From the NCBI RefSeq assembly GCF_000427685.1, contig NZ_ATYM01000004.1, forward strand, positions 1-34,093: a stretch of DNA of 34,093 nt. Reading direction: 5' to 3'. The notes beneath the pieces were generated by a model. That model was not told the origin of the DNA, ran no database searches, and saw nothing but the letters and a program-made list of their open reading frames with translations. Made by a program: the position numbers and the translations under genes. Origin of the DNA: Haloplanus natans DSM 17983 (GTDB lineage Archaea > Halobacteriota > Halobacteria > Halobacteriales > Haloferacaceae). This document shows, in pieces, positions 1 to 8,227 of this stretch. Within the stretch, counting starts at the first letter, position 1; the number at the start of each line of letters is the position of its first letter.

Positions 1-2258
1 CGGTCCGCGACCGCCTGTTTCAGACGTACCCTCGTGGGGTTGAAGCCGTTGCATTGCTACCTCCAAGCCCGCCGCCGGAGTGTTTCAGACGTACCCTCGT
101 GGGGTTGAAGCGGTTTAATAATCGTGCCGTCGGCTGCCACAACTTGTTTCAGACGTACCCTCGTGGGGTTGAAGCTACTACACCCTCTCGCGACGACGAC
201 CGCGGTAGCCGTTTCAGACGTACCCTCGTGGGGTTGAAGCGCCCTCGGCACTGCTACCGCTCGCCGCCGGGGTCATGGTTTCAGACGTACCCTCGTGGGG
301 TTGAAGCGTCGCCATCGTCGCCACACTCCCCCTACTCCGGCGTTTCAGACGTACCCTCGTGGGGTTGAAGCCGACCGCCGACCGACCACGACCGGGAGAT
401 ACGCGACGTTTCAGACGTACCCTCGTGGGGTTGAAGCCTCTGACCTTGACAAGTTGATTGTCTCTTGCCCAGCGTTTCAGACGTACCCTCGTGGGGTTGA
501 AGCGGCGTGTCGTGGTCGGACCCCGACGAATGGCGGAGTTTCAGACGTACCCTCGTGGGGTTGAAGCAGTCATCGTCTCACGGGGATAACGTTTGTCTCT
601 CGTTTCAGACGTACCCTCGTGGGGTTGAAGCGTGGCTATGACTACCTGCATGACATTATTTACGGGAGTTTCAGACGTACCCTCGTGGGGTTGAAGCTCC
701 CGGAATAATCGCAGTACGGCGGCGGGTTCGAAGTTTCAGACGTACCCTCGTGGGGTTGAAGCCAAACCCGAAGGTTGAATGTTGAGACTTGGGAAATAGT
801 TTCAGACGTACCCTCGTGGGGTTGAAGCTCAGCCTGGGAGGTCTCGATCATGACGTCGTCCCGGTTTCAGACGTACCCTCGTGGGGTTGAAGCCCCGTGT
901 TGTTTTGGGCCGCCAGATACCCGCTGGCGTTTCAGACGTACCCTCGTGGGGTTGAAGCGTAGGTGGCCATCGGTATGGAAACGTTCTGCAGTCGTTTCAG
1001 ACGTACCCTCGTGGGGTTGAAGCCCGGAGAAGGTCGCGTTCGAGACGCCCGACGGGCGGTTTCAGACGTACCCTCGTGGGGTTGAAGCGGTTTGTACGCG
1101 AGCCGTTCAATCAGGTGGAGCGCGGTTTCAGACGTACCCTCGTGGGGTTGAAGCGTCACACTTGCTAAGGGGATTGTCCCGCCCCGCGGTTTCAGACGTA
1201 CCCTCGTGGGGTTGAAGCGAGGCCTCGGTCGAGGAGCAGATCCGCCGCGACGCACGTTTCAGACGTACCCTCGTGGGGTTGAAGCCTCGCAGGAGATGCC
1301 GATGAGGCGGCTCGCGCCGGTTTCAGACGTACCCTCGTGGGGTTGAAGCTTCGACGCGACAAACAGGCGTCTTTAGCCCGTGCCGTTTCAGACGTACCCT
1401 CGTGGGGTTGAAGCTTCACCCGCGTCGCGGACGCCGTTGGCCGCCGCGCCGTTTCAGACGTACCCTCGTGGGGTTGAAGCGACATCGCACTCGTCGTTCG
1501 GGCAGACGTACGTGTGTTTCAGACGTACCCTCGTGGGGTTGAAGCCACCCCACCGCCGGGGTATATCGACGATTTACAGGGTTTCAGACGTACCCTCGTG
1601 GGGTTGAAGCCTGCCGACCCTGTGGGTCGACGTATTCTTGAGCCCGCGTTTCAGACGTACCCTCGTGGGGTTGAAGCGCCGCCTCGGACGTGCGGACGTA
1701 CAAGTCGGCCGTTTCAGACGTACCCTCGTGGGGTTGAAGCAACGGGACGCTGACGGGGTCGGAGCAAAGCGCGGTTTCAGACGTACCCTCGTGGGGTTGA
1801 AGCGGTCTGTGGTTCGAATCCGCTCCCGTCGTTGGGAACGGTTTCAGACGTACCCTCGTGGGGTTGAAGCCTATGTAAGAGGCATGAATCTCACCATGCG
1901 CCCGTGTTTCAGACGTACCCTCGTGGGGTTGAAGCCATCATTACCAGTAGGTGCGTCACCTATTACTAGTTTCAGACGTACCCTCGTGGGGTTGAAGCGA
2001 CGAGCGCGCCCTGCAGTTCCGGCAGCTCGCCCCGGTTTCAGACGTACCCTCGTGGGGTTGAAGCGTCGTGGGTGCGCGACAGTGAACGTGTCATAGTATC
2101 AGTTTCAGACGTACCCTCGTGGGGTTGAAGCATACCATGTTAGCTGATTGTGACCATCCCGAAGCGAGGTTTCAGACGTACCCTCGTGGGGTTGAAGCCG
2201 ATGACTGACCCGCGAATGAATAGCACCCGGCCGTTTCAGACGTACCCTCGTGGGGTTT
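1..2258 (+). CRISPR. CRISPR array 1, 35 repeats, type I-B
   Basis: A 30-bp repeat beginning GTTTCAGACGTACC and ending GGGGTTGAAGC occurs 35 times from position 17 to 2258, every 63-67 bp, with 34 complete spacers of about 33-37 nt. The array continues past the left edge, because positions 1-16 look like a partial spacer. The repeat ends in GTTGAAGC, the 8-nt 5' handle of haloarchaeal type I-B crRNAs, so transcription runs rightwards and the leader should lie outside the window to the left. All internal repeats look identical and only the last is damaged. The spacer at 1804-1840 resembles a tRNA T-arm. The same repeat forms array 2 beyond the cas operon, so both arrays should feed the same Cas proteins. 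Confidence 0.99.
2233..2258 (+). repeat. Truncated terminal repeat of array 1
   Basis: The last repeat matches the consensus for its first 25 bases, to about 2257. It then diverges where TTGAAGC is expected, reading TTTCATCG instead. Loss of the 3' end of the leader-distal repeat is common in CRISPR arrays and confirms that array 1 ends here with its old end facing the integrase gene. Confidence 0.9.
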
Positions 2259-2494
2259 CATCGAAGGTAGTCTGAGCCATATGTGCGTCTCTGTGATGGC
2301 TGAGCTATGAACCTGGCTGTTCGGAGGAGAACGATCCGGCTGATCCAGTACACTCTGTCCCTAATGCCGACTTATTGGAGAAGTCGTCACTGGAACACTG
2401 CTATTCTCCGCTCAAGCGGCCTAATCAGGGGGTGACACACCACCGTTTCTGATGCTCGACAGATATTTAGTGTAAGCTTGTTTTAGAAGATACT

Positions 2495-3100
2495 ATGCGA
2501 CTGGAAGCGACCGCAAAGCAGGACGAATACAAGGTCTGGATGACCGACGCCGAACTCGAAGAGCTGCGGCGGGCCGCTGCGAACCATCGCGACGATCTCA
2601 TCATCCAACTCGGTGGCTACGTCGGCCTCCGAGCCTTCGAAATTCCGCAGATCCGTCCGGAGCACGTGAAACGCACGCCGGACGGCGATCACTACCGGCT
2701 CCGGGTTCCAGAGGGGAAGGACACGACCGGGAACGGCGGGAAGCCCCGTGATGCCTACCTCCCCGCGGACGTCGAGGGCGACGTTCATCGCTACCAGACT
2801 GCCGAAGATATAGCGCCACACGATTTATTGATCGATCTCACCGAGCGCGGCGTCCGCGACGTTGTGAAGCGCACGGCCGAGCGTGCGGCCGCCGAAACCG
2901 GCGACGACGACTACCAGTACGTGAGTTCCCACGATCTCCGCCGACGCTTCGCGCAGCGACTCCTCGTCGACCGCCAGATGAATCCTCGCGTCGTGATGGC
3001 CGTCGGCGGCTGGGATAGCTTCCAGGCCATCGAACCCTACCTCAACGCGCCGACCGCCGACGTCGTCAACGATGCCTTCGAGGAGGCCGGGCTCGCATGA
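2495..3100 (+). CDS. Tyrosine recombinase/integrase (short XerC/D-like)
   Basis: This 201-aa protein is probably a site-specific tyrosine recombinase. The catalytic residues can be placed as R46 (in GLRAFEI), H146 and R149 (SHDLRRRF), W173 (GGW, replacing the second His as in many family members) and nucleophile Y182 (EPYLN). It is shorter than typical XerC/D or phage integrases (about 300 aa) and lacks most of the N-terminal SAM-like core-binding domain. It may need a partner or act on a restricted site. Its start overlaps no upstream gene, and an A/T-rich stretch at about 2461-2490 could hold its promoter. Its last codons overlap the next gene by 4 nt, which implies translational coupling. 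It is the first gene after array 1. Confidence 0.85.
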   Translation: MRLEATAKQDEYKVWMTDAELEELRRAAANHRDDLIIQLGGYVGLRAFEIPQIRPEHVKRTPDGDHYRLRVPEGKDTTGNGGKPRDAYLPADVEGDVHRYQTAEDIAPHDLLIDLTERGVRDVVKRTAERAAAETGDDDYQYVSSHDLRRRFAQRLLVDRQMNPRVVMAVGGWDSFQAIEPYLNAPTADVVNDAFEEAGLA

Positions 3101-3513
3101 CCGAAGACGACGTCGACCCCGAGGACCCGCGACCAAAGGGCCACTACCCGCGATTCGCGGACAACGAGTGGCACTACGTTCCGGACAAACTCGCACAGAC
3201 GATCTCGCTCGGGCCGGGCGGCGACGGCGAAGAAGGGCAAAACTGGGTGCTCACGTACACACCGGAGCAGCGAGATGAGGATGACCGCGAGAAAGTCCTC
3301 GTTCGGCTGACGCCGCGGGCGCTCCAAGAGCTCTATGTCGAGACAAAGAACCTCTCACCGGACGCCCGGCAGGCAGGGCATACAGCTGAGTGCGACCTCT
3401 GCGGTGAATCCGTCCCGCTCGAGAATGCTGTCCCGAACCCGAGAGGCGAGCCGGCACACAAACAGTGTTACGTCGACGCCTACGGCGGGCCAGAGTGGCT
3501 CCAAGACTACTAA
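3097..3513 (+). CDS. Small acidic protein with C-terminal Cys/His zinc-finger-like motif
   Basis: I do not recognise this 138-aa protein by name. It is highly acidic. The C-terminal third carries CDLCGE followed about 25 residues later by HKQC, a spacing suited to one zinc ion. The start overlaps the recombinase stop by 4 nt (ATGA), and the following gene begins 3 nt after its stop, so all three are probably one transcript. A role as accessory DNA- or protein-binding partner of the recombinase is only inference from the coupling. Codon use and acidity match the neighbours, which supports a real gene. Confidence 0.75.
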   Translation: MTEDDVDPEDPRPKGHYPRFADNEWHYVPDKLAQTISLGPGGDGEEGQNWVLTYTPEQRDEDDREKVLVRLTPRALQELYVETKNLSPDARQAGHTAECDLCGESVPLENAVPNPRGEPAHKQCYVDAYGGPEWLQDY

Positions 3514-3516
3514 CCC

Positions 3517-4011
3517 GTGCATCAAAAAGGCCACTACGGCGCGGCGTTGGTCGCCTACGCACCCATTGTGTTCATCCTGACTGCGCTCGGCTACACCACG
3601 CTCGGAGTGCTCGGTGGTGCCGTCGTCGTTGGCGGGGCCATGCTTCCCGACGTCGATCAACGAATCCCCGGCGTGAAACACCGAGGACCAACACATACCG
3701 TGTGGTTCGCGCTCGCTGTCGGCACGGTCGTCGGTGTCGGTGGCCTACTACTGGGGGCGTCCCGTGGGGTGCTGGCCGCACTCGGGACGGGACTGTTCGG
3801 CGCCGTCGTCGGGACCGTCACCGTGGTGGCTCACATCCTCGCCGACGTACTCACACCGACCGGTGTCCGTCCGTTCTCGCCCGTGCGTGGCGAGAAGTAC
3901 ACGCTCGACGTCGTCACGGCTGCGAACCCGATAGCGAACTACGCCCTGCTCGTGATCGGTGCCGTGGTCGCCAGTGTGGCGGTTGCCGGCGGGCTCGCGC
4001 TCAGTACTTAA
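3517..4011 (+). CDS. Metal-dependent membrane hydrolase-like protein (DUF457/YdjM family)
   Basis: A 164-aa membrane protein of the DUF457 (YdjM-like) family. It has several hydrophobic segments and the family's polar signatures: LPDVDQR near residue 45, HRGPTHT near 56-62, and HILADVLTPTG followed by RPF near 108-122. The His/Asp residues are thought to bind metal at the membrane. The start is GTG, 3 nt after the preceding stop, and the next possible start would remove the conserved N-terminal HxxGHYG-like segment. Its TAA stop (4009-4011) lies inside the left arm of the first dispersed inverted repeat. Substrate unknown. It is probably co-transcribed with the two genes before it. Confidence 0.8.
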   Translation: MHQKGHYGAALVAYAPIVFILTALGYTTLGVLGGAVVVGGAMLPDVDQRIPGVKHRGPTHTVWFALAVGTVVGVGGLLLGASRGVLAALGTGLFGAVVGTVTVVAHILADVLTPTGVRPFSPVRGEKYTLDVVTAANPIANYALLVIGAVVASVAVAGGLALST

Positions 4012-4049
4012 CCAACATACGGCCCAGAAGACCGGCAGTTGTTGGTTAA
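4008..4049. repeat. Dispersed inverted repeat, copy 1 (42 bp)
   Basis: TTAACCAAC at 4008-4016 and GTTGGTTAA at 4041-4049 are exact 9-bp inverted arms around 24 unconserved bases. The left arm supplies the stop codon of the membrane-hydrolase gene. The site lies between two convergent genes. It is the only copy with a 24-bp spacer; the other four have 23. Confidence 0.9.
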
Positions 4050-4232
4050 GACCGTGGACAGGAGCAGGCGTACGCCATCGTCGCTGCTGGGCTGACGCCT
4101 ACGGTTCCCCCGATGGTTCACTGACCACACGTAGCGAAAATCGGTGAAACTGAAGGATACGCCGGCGAGGGAAGCGGTTTCCCGGGCACGAGGGTAAGGG
4201 TTGTACCAGAGAGAACCGGGTTCCAGAGCACG

Positions 4233-4676
4233 CTATGGGAGCAAATCGCGGAGATCGTCCTCGTCGAGCGCATCGTGATCCGCGAAGTATTGCTCAACAT
4301 CGGACACCTGCTCCAGCGCCGTGATCTCCTCAGCTTTCGCCTCTGCACTCGGACTGTACGCTGCCAGCGCCTTGTGGGGGTAGTCGTGGTACGGATCGAT
4401 GAAGAAGAGATAGATGACATGATACTCCGTGTCTCCATGTGGGATTTCGTCAACGACCTTGGTGTACAATCGGCACTGATCACCGACGGTGATGATATCG
4501 AGGTTGGCGATACGCTCATAGATGAACGAGCTGGGTGGTGCCTCGCTCGTGACGATGTTCAGGAGCCGGGTGATGACCTCCTCCTGTTCCGAGGCATCGA
4601 GTGCAGCAAAATCTGTAGCGGCTTCCCCAGCAAAGATGACCTTCGTCTCTTCGTCCGACAGTGATACGTAGCTCAC
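4233..4676 (-). CDS. RelE/ParE-like toxin
   Basis: This 147-aa protein resembles haloarchaeal RelE-type toxins. A basic/aromatic core (CRLYTKVVDE, then YHVIYLFFIDPYHDYP) is followed by an acidic C-terminal tail that ends DEDDLRDLLP. The start is GTG at 4676, supported by a GAGG about 8 nt upstream and by absence of an earlier in-frame start after the antitoxin stop. A 50-aa gene ends 21 nt upstream on the same strand and looks like its antitoxin. Expected role: an mRNA interferase or similar growth inhibitor that stabilises the element. The family assignment rests on overall pattern rather than a clear catalytic motif. Confidence 0.6.
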   Translation of the reverse strand: MSYVSLSDEETKVIFAGEAATDFAALDASEQEEVITRLLNIVTSEAPPSSFIYERIANLDIITVGDQCRLYTKVVDEIPHGDTEYHVIYLFFIDPYHDYPHKALAAYSPSAEAKAEEITALEQVSDVEQYFADHDALDEDDLRDLLP

Positions 4677-4697
4677 ATCTGCCTCAGGAAAAGTCGG

Positions 4698-4850
4698 TTA
4701 GTACTTCAGTAGAGACTCGAGGTCCTCTTTGCTCGCTGTATTCCCTTCGGCGATGTCCTCAATGCCGCGAAGAACGCCCTCAGGAACCTCAGGACGATCT
4801 CCGTCCTCGGCGTCGCCCTCGCGGTCGTCGCCAGCGGGGTGGAGACTCAT
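4698..4850 (-). CDS. Small antitoxin partner of the RelE-like toxin (50 aa)
   Basis: A short gene encoding 50 residues, starting ATG at 4850 and ending TAA at 4698. The N-terminal half is very acidic. The C-terminal half reads LRGIEDIAEGNTASKEDL and ends LLKY, a pattern I associate with small haloarchaeal antitoxins that wrap around RelE-type toxins. It precedes the toxin gene by 21 nt in the same reading frame, the usual antitoxin-first order. It should neutralise the toxin and, with it, repress the operon. It is short enough to be missed by automated annotation. Confidence 0.65.
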   Translation of the reverse strand: MSLHPAGDDREGDAEDGDRPEVPEGVLRGIEDIAEGNTASKEDLESLLKY

Positions 4851-4996
4851 TGATGAAATACCGGTGCTCCTCTGTAATAAGCCTGTGGACCGCTACGCGG
4901 AAGCCGGTGACTCAGACCGATCACCACTGTTGTGATATCTTCCCTTGACGATGTACGTGGTCTTCTATACACTTGCGTGATTATGGAGACCCAACA

Positions 4997-5872
4997 ATGG
5001 CGGCTGACGATGTTGAGACGCTCCGACTTCTCTGTATGGGAGACAACCACGGGGACGTTGACTCTCTGGAACGGGTCGTCGACGGAACTGAAGACGAAGA
5101 ATTCGACTTCGTAATTCACGTCGGCGATATTACGAATGCGTGGTTCGATGGCGTCGACGAAGGTCGGGAACAGCTCGATGCGGTCACGCCGTATTTCAAG
5201 ACGCTCCACGAGCGGGGAGAGCTCCTCTACATCTGGGGGAATCGGGACGGGGCAATCGGTCCAGAACAGCCGTTCCAAGACTACCACCTTCCAGGGACGT
5301 TCATCCCCGAAGATGACAGTATCACCGTTGCTGGAGAGACGTTCACGCAAAATCCCGAGCTAGTCGAAGACGAGACAATCCTCGTGAATCACTACTGGCA
5401 CCCCGAACTGCTGGAACACTTCGCGGGGAAGGCATACTTCTCTGGTCATATACACACCGGTCGCTACAAGAACAAGGCTCTCAATACCGCATTCCTCTAC
5501 CGAACGGCAGACCATGGTGCAGACGCGCTTCTCGGCGCGTACTTCGTCGTTGAGATCGCCCCTGACGGAACGTGGGAGGTCGATTTCCGAAACATCGGGC
5601 AGGTTCGCAAAGGAATCTGTCCCAAACACCAGGCGCTCGGTGTGCAGTTCGTCCCCGACTACTGGCGAAACGACTGTCAATTCTGCTACGACGAAGAGGA
5701 ATTCTACAGTGAGGTCGTCCGCACAGTGCTCTACGGACTGGGAACGATACAAGAGGAAGCCGAGACTGATGAAGTGGTCGAATCTGCAGCGTCAACGTTC
5801 GGGGCTACTCCATCGTCGTTCGAATCGAAACTGCGAGAGTTTCTCGAAGAGCGGACAGCGGATCACTCATAG
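4997..5872 (+). CDS. Calcineurin-like metallophosphoesterase
   Basis: The 291-aa product carries the complete metallophosphoesterase signature in order: GDNHGD near residues 15-20, HVGDIT near 47, GNRDG near 85, NHYWHPE near 130 and GHIHTG near 150. These Asp/His/Asn residues form the two-metal site. A C-terminal extension holds CPKH and CQFC, possibly a zinc knuckle, which is less usual for the family. I chose ATG 4997, whose protein begins MAADDVETL. An upstream GTG at 4973 would add eight residues. The substrate could be a nucleic acid, nucleotide or phosphoprotein and cannot be told from sequence. It stands alone between two toxin-antitoxin pairs on the opposite strand. Confidence 0.85.
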   Translation: MAADDVETLRLLCMGDNHGDVDSLERVVDGTEDEEFDFVIHVGDITNAWFDGVDEGREQLDAVTPYFKTLHERGELLYIWGNRDGAIGPEQPFQDYHLPGTFIPEDDSITVAGETFTQNPELVEDETILVNHYWHPELLEHFAGKAYFSGHIHTGRYKNKALNTAFLYRTADHGADALLGAYFVVEIAPDGTWEVDFRNIGQVRKGICPKHQALGVQFVPDYWRNDCQFCYDEEEFYSEVVRTVLYGLGTIQEEAETDEVVESAASTFGATPSSFESKLREFLEERTADHS

Positions 5873-5899
5873 CGGCCACTATGGGACGAGAACCAGGAT

Positions 5900-6328
5900 C
5901 TATGCCGGTTCGGTCCGGAACCGAGTGATTGGGACGTCGGTGACGTCGTCGTAGTCGTCGTCCGCACCGACCAGGAGCATCCCGTCGACGTGCGCTGCGG
6001 TCCCGAGCGCAAAAGCATCGCCAAGCGCCGGAGAGTAGCGGAATTTGAAGTCGGCTGCTGACGCCCAGGTCTGTTCGGTGTCGACGCGACGGATGCCGCT
6101 TTCCTCGAGGACGTCGACGACAGCATCAGCGCGCTCCTCGCCGTCAATCGCCCGGACGATGTAGTGGACCTCGGCGAGATTGATCGCCGAGATGTAGCCG
6201 TCTGCTGCGCCTTCAACGGCGTCAACGTACGTTTCGACGGTGTCGCTCCCCGGTTCGTTGCAGAAATAGGCGATGAGTGGTTCGGCGTCGAAGACGATCG
6301 TTTCGGGAATCTCTGCCCCGTCCGTCAT
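5900..6328 (-). CDS. vapC: PIN-domain ribonuclease toxin (VapC-like)
   Basis: This 142-aa PIN-domain protein has the four acidic positions of VapC nucleases: FDAEPL near residue 14, NLAEVH near 50, LGDAFA near 105 and the GADDDYDD cluster near 120. PIN toxins cleave RNA, often tRNA or rRNA, using Mg2+ or Mn2+. The start overlaps the stop of the AbrB-type gene by 4 nt, the classical antitoxin-toxin coupling. Expected role: addiction or stress toxin inhibited by the upstream partner. Confidence 0.88.
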   Translation of the reverse strand: MTDGAEIPETIVFDAEPLIAYFCNEPGSDTVETYVDAVEGAADGYISAINLAEVHYIVRAIDGEERADAVVDVLEESGIRRVDTEQTWASAADFKFRYSPALGDAFALGTAAHVDGMLLVGADDDYDDVTDVPITRFRTEPA

Positions 6329-6633
6329 GCGTCAGCCTCGTCGTCACCAGCGTAGCGCTGCCGCAACTCCTCTTCACTGGCTTTGTCCGCTGCACGTTCC
6401 TTCCGTAGGCGTTCGGTTGCCGAGCGCCCCTGCTCGTCGGTTTTCCCTTCCAGAACCCCACGCAGGTCTGTAACCGAGTGGATGGGGCGAACGACGATCT
6501 CACCCTCTTCGGTCCGAATGAACTTCACACGGCCGGGCGTGTCGATACCCAACTCCTCGCGGAACTCCTTCGGGATGGTGGCTTGCCCGCGTGAGGATAC
6601 AGACACCACTTTTTCAGACTCTGTCTTACTCAT
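6325..6633 (-). CDS. AbrB/MazE-type antitoxin
   Basis: A 102-aa swapped-hairpin AbrB-family protein. Residues 8-50 hold VSSRGQATIPKEFREELGI followed by GRVKF and GEIVVRP, the DNA-binding fold of MazE/VapB antitoxins. The C-terminal half is charged and helical, the likely toxin-binding tail. I start it at ATG 6633 (MSKTES); an in-frame upstream start at 6669 would add residues unlike the family. On the minus strand an A/T-rich TAATGATAAAGG just upstream of the start suggests a promoter giving a nearly leaderless mRNA. The protein should repress its own promoter with the PIN toxin. Confidence 0.85.
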   Translation of the reverse strand: MSKTESEKVVSVSSRGQATIPKEFREELGIDTPGRVKFIRTEEGEIVVRPIHSVTDLRGVLEGKTDEQGRSATERLRKERAADKASEEELRQRYAGDDEADA

Positions 6634-6741
6634 ACTATCCTTTATCATTACTTTGGTACAGTCATACAAAAGACTAGCGTTGGGTTCGGTAGTTAGCGAA
6701 TCAAGCTGGTCATTACAGTCGACACCACTCGGAGCACCGCC

Positions 6742-6782
6742 TTAACCAACGAGTCCGATTGTATCGGCTGTTTGTTGGTTAA
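6742..6782. repeat. Dispersed inverted repeat, copy 2 (41 bp)
   Basis: Exact arms TTAACCAAC (6742-6750) and GTTGGTTAA (6774-6782) flank 23 bp. In this copy the spacer is itself palindromic, with CCGAT-TGT-ATCGG at its centre. It lies in the divergent region between the AbrB/PIN operon and the mobilisation operon. Confidence 0.9.
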
Positions 6783-7052
6783 TCGATTCACATTCCGATT
6801 GTATTCGGAGTACTCGAGCTACAGTATCCGTGTTATTCGCAGCTCGACTGTGGGCATAATAATTAAGGTGGAATCCAATGTGGGAGTAGATACAGCCAAT
6901 GTGGTCCCCACAAACTGCCGTCCAGCGATTTTTCACAGACCAATGTGCAGCTTTGGCTTGCCCTCTACCGCCACACACCCGCCTTCCGCGAACAACGACT
7001 GCCGATTTCTCCACCGGATCGCTCATACCAATCACAACGAGTATCGCTCGGA

Positions 7053-7664
7053 GTGTCTGAAGTGGGTGGGCGCGACACGCAGATTACGGTGTACGTCACG
7101 GACGAACGCAAGGCCGAACTCAAACAGCGCGCCGATGAGGAGGACACCTCCATGTCCGGGATCATCAACGACATGATCGACCGCCAGCTCCAGCAGGACG
7201 CCCAGGACGCGATAGCCTCAGAGGCCCGGGCTGAAGAGCGAATTCAGGAGCTGATCTCAGTCGGCACCGAGCAAATGGTCGAGACCGCCAAGGAGATCCG
7301 CGATATGAACGCGAAGTTCGGTGCTTACACAATCGCCAACTTCGAACTGATGAAACAGGATCGGTCAGCGCACGTCCGGAAGGATGCGCTCGATACGGGC
7401 GCTCGTCGGATCCGCCAAGATCTCGAGACAGGTATCCAGGAGGTGGGTGAGGACACGTCGGCCACGGAGGCGAGTGCTGAGACCACGACTGGTTCGACCA
7501 CGACACAGCGGCCCACGTCCGACGGAGCCCCCGACTCGCCTGATCCGGCCACCGACGACACGCCAGACGACGTCGACGAGACGACAGACGGCTCCGACGA
7601 TGCAGAGAGCGATGCGGACGATGGCAGCGACCTCTTCACCAAACTTCGGAGTGATCGCGAATGA
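7053..7664 (+). CDS. Ribbon-helix-helix protein, MobC-like accessory factor
   Basis: The N-terminal part contains TQITVYVTDERKAELK, followed by a helix pair that ends SGIINDMIDRQL: a ribbon-helix-helix DNA-binding domain. A helical coiled-coil region follows to about residue 120, then a long low-complexity Ser/Thr/Asp/Glu tail. From GTG 7053 the protein is 203 aa; GTG 7062 is equally possible, while earlier starts add a basic stretch unlike haloarchaeal proteins. The gene overlaps the relaxase by 4 nt. In bacterial mobilisation systems RHH proteins bind the origin of transfer and recruit the relaxase. That role here is inferred from context. It probably also controls its own operon. Confidence 0.75.
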   Translation: MSEVGGRDTQITVYVTDERKAELKQRADEEDTSMSGIINDMIDRQLQQDAQDAIASEARAEERIQELISVGTEQMVETAKEIRDMNAKFGAYTIANFELMKQDRSAHVRKDALDTGARRIRQDLETGIQEVGEDTSATEASAETTTGSTTTQRPTSDGAPDSPDPATDDTPDDVDETTDGSDDAESDADDGSDLFTKLRSDRE

Positions 7665-8227
7665 AGGTCTTCACGGACACCAACTACCGCGAGCACGGTG
7701 CGCGGAACCTCGTCGAGTATCTGGATAAGGAGAAGGGGCTTGAGAACCGCGCCGGCGAGGAGATGTCCGACGAGGAGATCGAGGCGTTCATCGAGAAGTC
7801 CGAAGAATACGAGTTCGAGCGGGAGGTCATCATCTCGCCGCAGAACGGCACCGACCTCTCTGACGACCAATTCAGTCTGTACACTCGGCAGGTGATGAGC
7901 GAGTTTTGCAAGGACCGCAATACAGCGACGTACTGTTATGCAATCCATCGCGATACTGATCATCCACACGCCCAAGTTGCACTGACTGGAACGAAACGCG
8001 ACCTCTGGATGGACAAAGAGGACTGCGAACAGCTCCGCGAGCGCGCCCAAGAGCAGTTCCACGACCAGCATCGCGAACTCACCAAGGAACTCTCGCACCA
8101 GTTCGAACAGACGTTGCAGCACGAGACCACACACGACCTAGAGACTGAATCCGATCGGGATCTGGACCAGGAACAAGACTCCGGACCAGCCCCCGAGCAG
8201 GCACAAGCACAGGGGCCTGACTCGTGA
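7661..8227 (+). CDS. MobA/VirD2-like relaxase
   Basis: This 188-aa protein has the relaxase metal-binding signature as H96-x-D98-x-x-H101-P-H103-x-Q105 inside AIHRDTDHPHAQVAL. MobA/VirD2 relaxases usually end this motif with His, so Gln at 105 is notable and may change metal binding. Tyrosines near the N terminus (Y9, Y20) are candidates for the nicking residue. The C-terminal third is acidic, Gln-rich and probably disordered. It is short for a relaxase, close to a bare catalytic domain. Expected role: nick one strand at an origin of transfer and pilot it to the coupling protein encoded next. Both junctions overlap by 4 nt, arguing for one operon. Confidence 0.72.
   Translation: MKVFTDTNYREHGARNLVEYLDKEKGLENRAGEEMSDEEIEAFIEKSEEYEFEREVIISPQNGTDLSDDQFSLYTRQVMSEFCKDRNTATYCYAIHRDTDHPHAQVALTGTKRDLWMDKEDCEQLRERAQEQFHDQHRELTKELSHQFEQTLQHETTHDLETESDRDLDQEQDSGPAPEQAQAQGPDS

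Noticed and set aside
1936-1968. Array 1 spacer sharing TTACCAGTA and nearby GGTGC with the CreA-like spacer
   Set aside because: The match is offset from the seed position and needs a gap, so no functional link follows. Likely coincidence.
54-2096. Open reading frames running through CRISPR array 1 on both strands, encoding repeated FQTYPRGVEA or FNPTRVRLK
   Set aside because: They are translations of the CRISPR repeat in frames that happen to lack stops. The same occurs in array 2 (30999-34081).
6742-6782. Treating inverted repeat copy 2 alone as the oriT
   Set aside because: The same arms occur at four sites away from mobilisation genes, so the shared element is not specific to transfer.
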